NCBI GenBank assembly: GCA_029706075.1 | Contig: JAINUG010000021.1 | Span: 1,809,318-1,873,317, forward strand | Direction: 5' to 3' | DNA from: Aldrovandia affinis | Taxonomy: Eukaryota > Chordata > Actinopteri > Notacanthiformes > Halosauridae | Length of the DNA: 64,000 nt | Shown here: piece after piece, positions 59,356 to 64,000 of the stretch | Layout of the letters: every line of letters begins with the position of its first letter | Numbering within the stretch: the first letter of the stretch is position 1 | Program-made: the position numbers and the translations under genes | The notes under the pieces: generated by a model | The model's input: only the letters and a program-made list of their open reading frames with translations | Databases searched by the model: none | What the model was told of the DNA's origin: nothing

Positions 59356-62189
59356 ATTTTACAGGATTGTTCCAGGAAAGAATAAGACACTACTTGATGC
59401 AACTCTCATAATGTTTATGTTACTATATATTATTGTACTTGAAATGATTCTATAAGCACACTACAATTTGTTTAAATAATTTGAATGCATTTAGTTTAAC
59501 AATACATTTTAAGAATTTAGCAGTATAGATGTTAACTTAATACAATTAATAAAAAAGGTAATACACACATGGTCTCCTGTTGCTACCACACAGAGGTTGT
59601 ATGCAACAAAGAGACTGACAGAATTTTACTCTTCAAATTAAAAAAGCAAGGCAGTTACTTTATTTTTCTCATTCTCACTTTAATAACCTTTCTGTGGATG
59701 TATGAGTGTAAACAAAACTACCGCAAAGGTAGAAGTCATTGGAAAACACACAGCAAACTCCCATTAGTGAGGATGAAAGTAAAAAACAAATATCTCCATT
59801 GCCTTTTAGTGTTGGGCTTTAAAGACCTGTCTTTGTCTCTTTGTTCTTAATAAAAATCTACTACCCATGTAGAGCATAGTTTTTTTTTGTACCCATTTCA
59901 CAAAGGATATCATAAAGGTTGTCAATGAGAAAATGAAAATGTTCCAGTAAGTGAAATTCATTATGGTCCAATCAAATATTTTGATTTAGTCAAAGTAGCT
60001 GTATTGTACTGTGGAACTGGGAAATAGTTTGAATTTATTTCAATGGAGAAATGACAAGCTCAGAAGTGTTTAGAGCTTCTCTAGCTTTTACAACATCTTG
60101 GGAAGTCAGGGTTATTTAGAGCTCTTGAGCTTTATGTTTAATCATGAGCTAAAAAGAACATTGCAGTTGGGGTGACAGTGGAGTGAGTTACATATTGACA
60201 CTTGAGTAACCAAGGCCATCATAGAAAAATAGAGGGAAAAAGGGCAAAGCTGGTGAAATGATTATTCAGACCTGTGTTGCATTTATATGATTTTGTCTAA
60301 TCCATTTAGATGTGTACAAGGTATTTAGCTAAATTTGCAGAACCTCCAAAAATCTTATAAAATATATTTTAAGATTCATTTAAAAAATGTAATCAAGACT
60401 TCCAAAACATTATGGGCTGGCAGAAAAAAGTTTAAATATAATCCTTGCATTTTAAGTGTAGAAGAGACAACAACAGGACGAATAAATATTCAGATTGGAA
60501 GAAAGTGCTGGATAAGAATGCAAAATCAGATACAGTCCAGTGGTATACGGAGGGGATGGAATATTATCTGGCATGCACTTCTGTGACCAGGCCATAAATA
60601 CATTGCCTTCACATCTGAACTTCTAGCTCACGTCTGTGCTTTGATATCCCTCTCTAAAACAACTATAGAAAACTCTATGACCATGACTATCCTCTTATAT
60701 CATCATTTAGGAATATAATAAAAGTAACTCCATGTTAAGCCACAACATCACTCCATCTGTTTGCAATGAATGCTGCTGTTTTTTGTTGTTGTTTTTTCAG
60801 TCTGAATAATGCCTTTGTTGAAAAAGAACAATATTGCAGCCTGATTAAGTGTCATTTTCAAACACCAATGGAGTTTGTGTTTAGTGTGCCATTTCATCAT
60901 TTAAAAACCTGCACTATTTCTGCCTCATTTCCTTCGCCACTGAGTCCCTTACCTCATCTGTTACAGAGGAGAACTGATCACTGGCTGTGGAGATCTCAGG
61001 ACTCCAGTATCTCGGGTGCATCCAATGAAATGGGCCATAAAATGCCATGGGTCTCAGCAAAAGCTAGGATGAAAAATAAAACCTACTCATTTGAAAATGA
61101 GCTAAGGTGATAACTAATCCATTCCAGATCTTGCCAACTATACAGAGTAAAATATAATGTGGTAATTAGTGCTGCAGGAACAACAACAAACAAATGGTGT
61201 GAGCAGACGGTTTATAGAAATTATAGGACAATAGCAGATCGCTGAAGGCGCACCAGATAAATATCCAATTTATTGCTCTGTAAATGTAAATTCTAGTCCT
61301 GGACCAATAGCAGTAATCGGTAATGACATCTTTTCGTGATCAGACATTTTTTTCCTGCTCCCTCAATGACATAGTCTAATAATGAAATTGATATCATCAA
61401 CAGTTCCGGACATAAAACCTGCAAATCTTTCCTTCTCATAGGCTGAGCAGACATAGGAAAATAGAAAAATACAAACGCAATGATTGAAAAGATAAAAACA
61501 GAAAGATGATAAACATGTGTGTATGTCTAAAGGCTGAAGGTGTTTGTCAATCAGACTTGTGCAGTGAATCAATATTGATGTGTTTATTTTATTAATAGAA
61601 AATTAATCTGATAATGTTCACCGTTAGTATTGTTTAGCGGGAAAGGGGAACAAATCACTTCCAGCAGGATGCAGAGACAAACAGACAAATCGACAAGGGA
61701 AATTGTGTTTGAATAAAGACAGGAAACCTCAGCAATTTATTCAGTCAAGGGCATCTCTGCAGTGTTTGATTATCAGCAATAAAGAGTTGTTCAAGTTGTT
61801 GTTGTCAAACTGTCTTAAAAAAATGTCTCCACACATGCTACCTTTTTCTTGTTTAGAAATGCTATATACAAAGTTGTTTCTCACTGATTACCCGTGTGCC
61901 CAACCAATTAAAATATTTTTAGATATCTCACCTTTGATTCTGTTTATCAGATTTCGAAGTTCACCATAAGAATTCCGAAAGAAAAGTTTAAACAAAACTT
62001 TAGTTTTTTCTCCTAATGCTCATTTTTTACCTACTCCTACTATTACTACTACCATTACTGCTACTTCCAACACTTCTACTAGGTGAAAAAAGGTGCTTAA
62101 AAGTGCCTTTTTGTAAGTGATGGCAGTTAACCGGTTTCATTCTGTATACAAATGTTGGTATGGATGTCCTACATGAACCTTAGTGTGGC
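59356..62189. other. No gene recognised; possible conserved non-coding DNA
   Basis: 2.8 kb of AT-rich sequence. The parts at 61200-61440 and 61690-61800 are free of repeats and have the mixed composition of conserved non-coding elements. The 114-codon plus frame at 60766-61110 resembles nothing known to me. Confidence 0.3.
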
Positions 62190-62836
62190 TCAACTTTGTG
62201 GGCGTGTAACTTTTTATTAAAATCATAATTTACTAGATGTTGCTCATGTCTAATTCATTGAGAATGTTTTAGAAAAGTTTGTAAAATGTACTGTTTGATG
62301 AGGGAGGTCTATATACACCCACAACCATGAAGGTCATCTGAGTTGAGAGGCTGATGTTAATGGCAATGTATTCAATATCAATATCAGGTGACAATTCAAT
62401 TTGATTGCATTTCACTTCCTTTCTTATATACATGATTCAATTCCCACCCCTTCCAACTTTTCTGTCCTTCCTAAAAACATTGTAGCCCGACATGATAAAA
62501 GCAGAATCAGGTGACCCTTCATTTAGCCAGGTTTCTGATAGGCACAACATTTTTGAATAAGAGTCAAGAGCAATGCTTCAAATGTCTGCATTTTTTTTGC
62601 ATGAGGATCGTGTGATTCATAGTTAAAAAACGTTTTTTCCAATGTTTATTTATGGCCAACATCTGACCTTCACAACAGTTGTTTGTAGCTTTCGGTGAAC
62701 AGCCCTCTCGACAAAAGTTATCTTGATTGTAGAAATAGTTAGATGACAGTGATCTCCCACTGAGTTTTAAATCCGGCCCTGGATTCATTTGCACATCACC
62801 GGCGAGTAGAATTGCTATTATCAGGTAAGCGAACAT
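62190..62836 (-). pseudogene. LINE ORF start with 2A-like motif and AP-endonuclease domain, degraded
   Basis: The minus strand starts MFAYLIIAILLAGDVQMNPG and then P, a hydrophobic segment followed by a GDVQxNPGP sequence like the 2A motifs of some APE-type LINEs (62774-62802). After a frame change near 62570 comes endonuclease text: MLCLSETWLNEGSPDSAFIM, GYNVFRKDRKVGRGGN, stop, SPDIDIEYIAINISLS and VVGVYRPPSSNSTFYKLF, stop. VNYDFNKK near 62200 replaces the usual GDFN. The SETW, YRPPS and (G)DFN order marks the apurinic-endonuclease domain of L2/CR1/Rex1-type LINEs. At least three stops make it inactive; no reverse transcriptase follows. Confidence 0.82.
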
Positions 62837-62839
62837 GGC

Positions 62840-63562
62840 GCCTGCTCAAGAGGGTCTTTCTCTGCTTGCTCATAGAATTGGGGCAGTGGCTTGTCCATCT
62901 CGTATCATAATTCAGTACAGGTTGTGCTGGCTCCATGGGTTTAGGATGGCACATAATTTAACTTTTTAATGAACAAGAGAAGGGTTATTATGTAGTTTAT
63001 GAGCACCGCTTTCTGCATACAAGTTTCTGGAGGCAACCGATTGTTCTTTCTGGTTGTATATGTAGAAACGTATCCGTTTATAGTTTGTTTTGGTAGATTA
63101 CTCGGCGGCAAGGCTGAGAACCTGGCGAGTATGTCTGTAGCACCTGTCTTCAAAATGATAGCTCAAACTAGTCATTTGTGACTGATTAGTAACCATGGGC
63201 TACCGTTAATGTCAAGGCACCGATTACAGGTTGTTAATGTGGAAATATTGCATAATGCATCTTTAATAAAATATCACATTCCGGTGTACAAACTCTGGAA
63301 ATGAAATCCCCCAAATTATGTTTTAAGTGAGAATTTAAGGTTTTGAGTAGCCTACATGTTGTTTGAAGTACAGTAGACTAACATAGCTACAATACTGTAG
63401 CAGGTGTCATGGTGGTGTGCAGGAAAATCTTGTTAGTGGACATGTGAAATTAAAGGTTTTGATGCTCATTTGAATTTGCTGTCTTTTTTGGCTTTTGATC
63501 AAACATCACAACATAACTTCTCACTTAAAACCATTGGGATTTAATTAAAATATGGTTAATAG
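62840..63562. other. No confident feature
   Basis: The first 100 bases may be the 5' leader of the LINE relic. The rest is AT-rich with nothing recognised. Confidence 0.4.
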
Positions 63563-63903
63563 CCTCCCACGTGGTCTAGTGGTTTCAACGTCCGACGCTG
63601 GCCACGGCGACCGGGGTTTGATTCCCCGTCGCGCCGGAGTTGGCTCTGGCTGGGAGTGCCACCGGGGGTGGCAATTGGCTTTCCGCCCCAGGGAGGGGGT
63701 TGGGAAGCTGACACAGTTTGCTGCGCACAGCAGTGGTTCTGGGGTGCCGGAATTACAGTCGACAGCACGATGAGTGTCGTCTCGGAGGAGACAATGCTTC
63801 GCCTTTGTCACTGCTGGTCACAGGGCTACGGCAGAGAACTATGAGGGAGGGGATTGACCTAAGAATAGCGGGAGTAATTGGCTACTAAATTGGGAGAAAA
63901 AAA
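63563..63903 (+). mobile_element. tRNA-derived SINE, probably tRNA-Glu head
   Basis: The head CCTCCCACGTGGTCTAGTGG, then TTTCAACG, resembles the 5' half of tRNA-Glu (TCCCnnnTGGTCTAGTGGTTAGGATT), with an A-box there and a B-box GGGTTTGATTCCCC. A GC-rich body follows, and the end is AATTGGCTACTAAATTGGG plus an A-run. The same end occurs in the relic at 11550-11685. The several reading frames across it on both strands are by-products of its GC content, not genes. Confidence 0.82.
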
Positions 63904-64000
63904 TCTGAAAACAGGGTTAAGACAGAAGATCACTCATCAAAAAGAGCCAATAATCAATCAAGAATAACCAAAGGGGAAGAAAACAACACCAAGGAGATCA
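63904..64000. other. No feature recognised
   Basis: A-rich DNA at the window edge. Confidence 0.5.

Noticed and set aside
60766-61110. 114-codon plus frame
   Set aside because: No recognisable domain and composition like the surrounding DNA.

Overview
The window looks like AT-rich, largely intergenic or intronic DNA from a teleost fish. The main evidence is the repeat set: tRNA-derived SINEs and L2-type LINEs sharing the 3' tail core CTCTGGATAAGAGCGTCTGC, a V-SINE with the vertebrate central domain and (ATGG)n tail, several Tc1/mariner families, many non-autonomous hAT elements, Gypsy-like solo LTRs, TAGC-rich tracts and long (AC)n/(GT)n runs. There is no operon, CRISPR array, rRNA gene or functional tRNA gene. 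Almost all short ORFs are chance reading frames; those that resemble protein families are remnants of mobile elements.

Layout. 0-10 kb: L2 tails, a solo LTR (1380-1953), a tRNA-SINE (2804-3182), an LTR-like copy (4185-4659), a TTAA-flanked MITE (4912-5142), an hAT element (6457-6975) and an hAT deletion derivative with a transposase relic (9398-9877). 10-20 kb is the densest transposon cluster: an L2-tailed SINE, a 1.25 kb hAT element with a SINE relic inside, a Tc1 inverted repeat pierced by an hAT MITE (15440-16050), a 2.1 kb hAT element carrying a Tc1 deletion derivative (16092-18204), a LINE tail and a second solo LTR (19455-20042). 20-42 kb: an hAT element, three or more degraded Tc1 families, a V-SINE with a perfect 16-bp target-site duplication, two reverse-strand L2-tailed SINEs and a palindromic MITE (34750-34906). 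42-64 kb: mostly single-copy-looking DNA with two truncated L2 LINEs (46179-46828, 55072-55770), a second LTR-like copy, a near-identical second copy of the Tc1 derivative (57105-57657), a LINE endonuclease pseudogene with a 2A-like NPGP motif (62190-62836) and a tRNA-Glu-like SINE at the right edge.

The only non-transposon gene candidate is a CpG-rich first-exon-like segment at about 53.7-54.07 kb on the plus strand: a 36-codon reading frame from a well-placed ATG runs into a splice-donor-like GTAAGG. I do not recognise the protein. The nested insertions give a relative history: hAT host before Tc1 derivative, Tc1 inverted repeat before hAT MITE, hAT host before internal SINE.

The boundaries I trust most are those fixed by target-site duplications read directly from the sequence: eight-base pairs at six hAT insertions (plus one imperfect pair), TA at several Tc1 elements, TTAA at one MITE, 15-16 bases at two SINEs, and 4-5 bases at the LTRs. 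Family names rest on recalled motifs, not on a database search.
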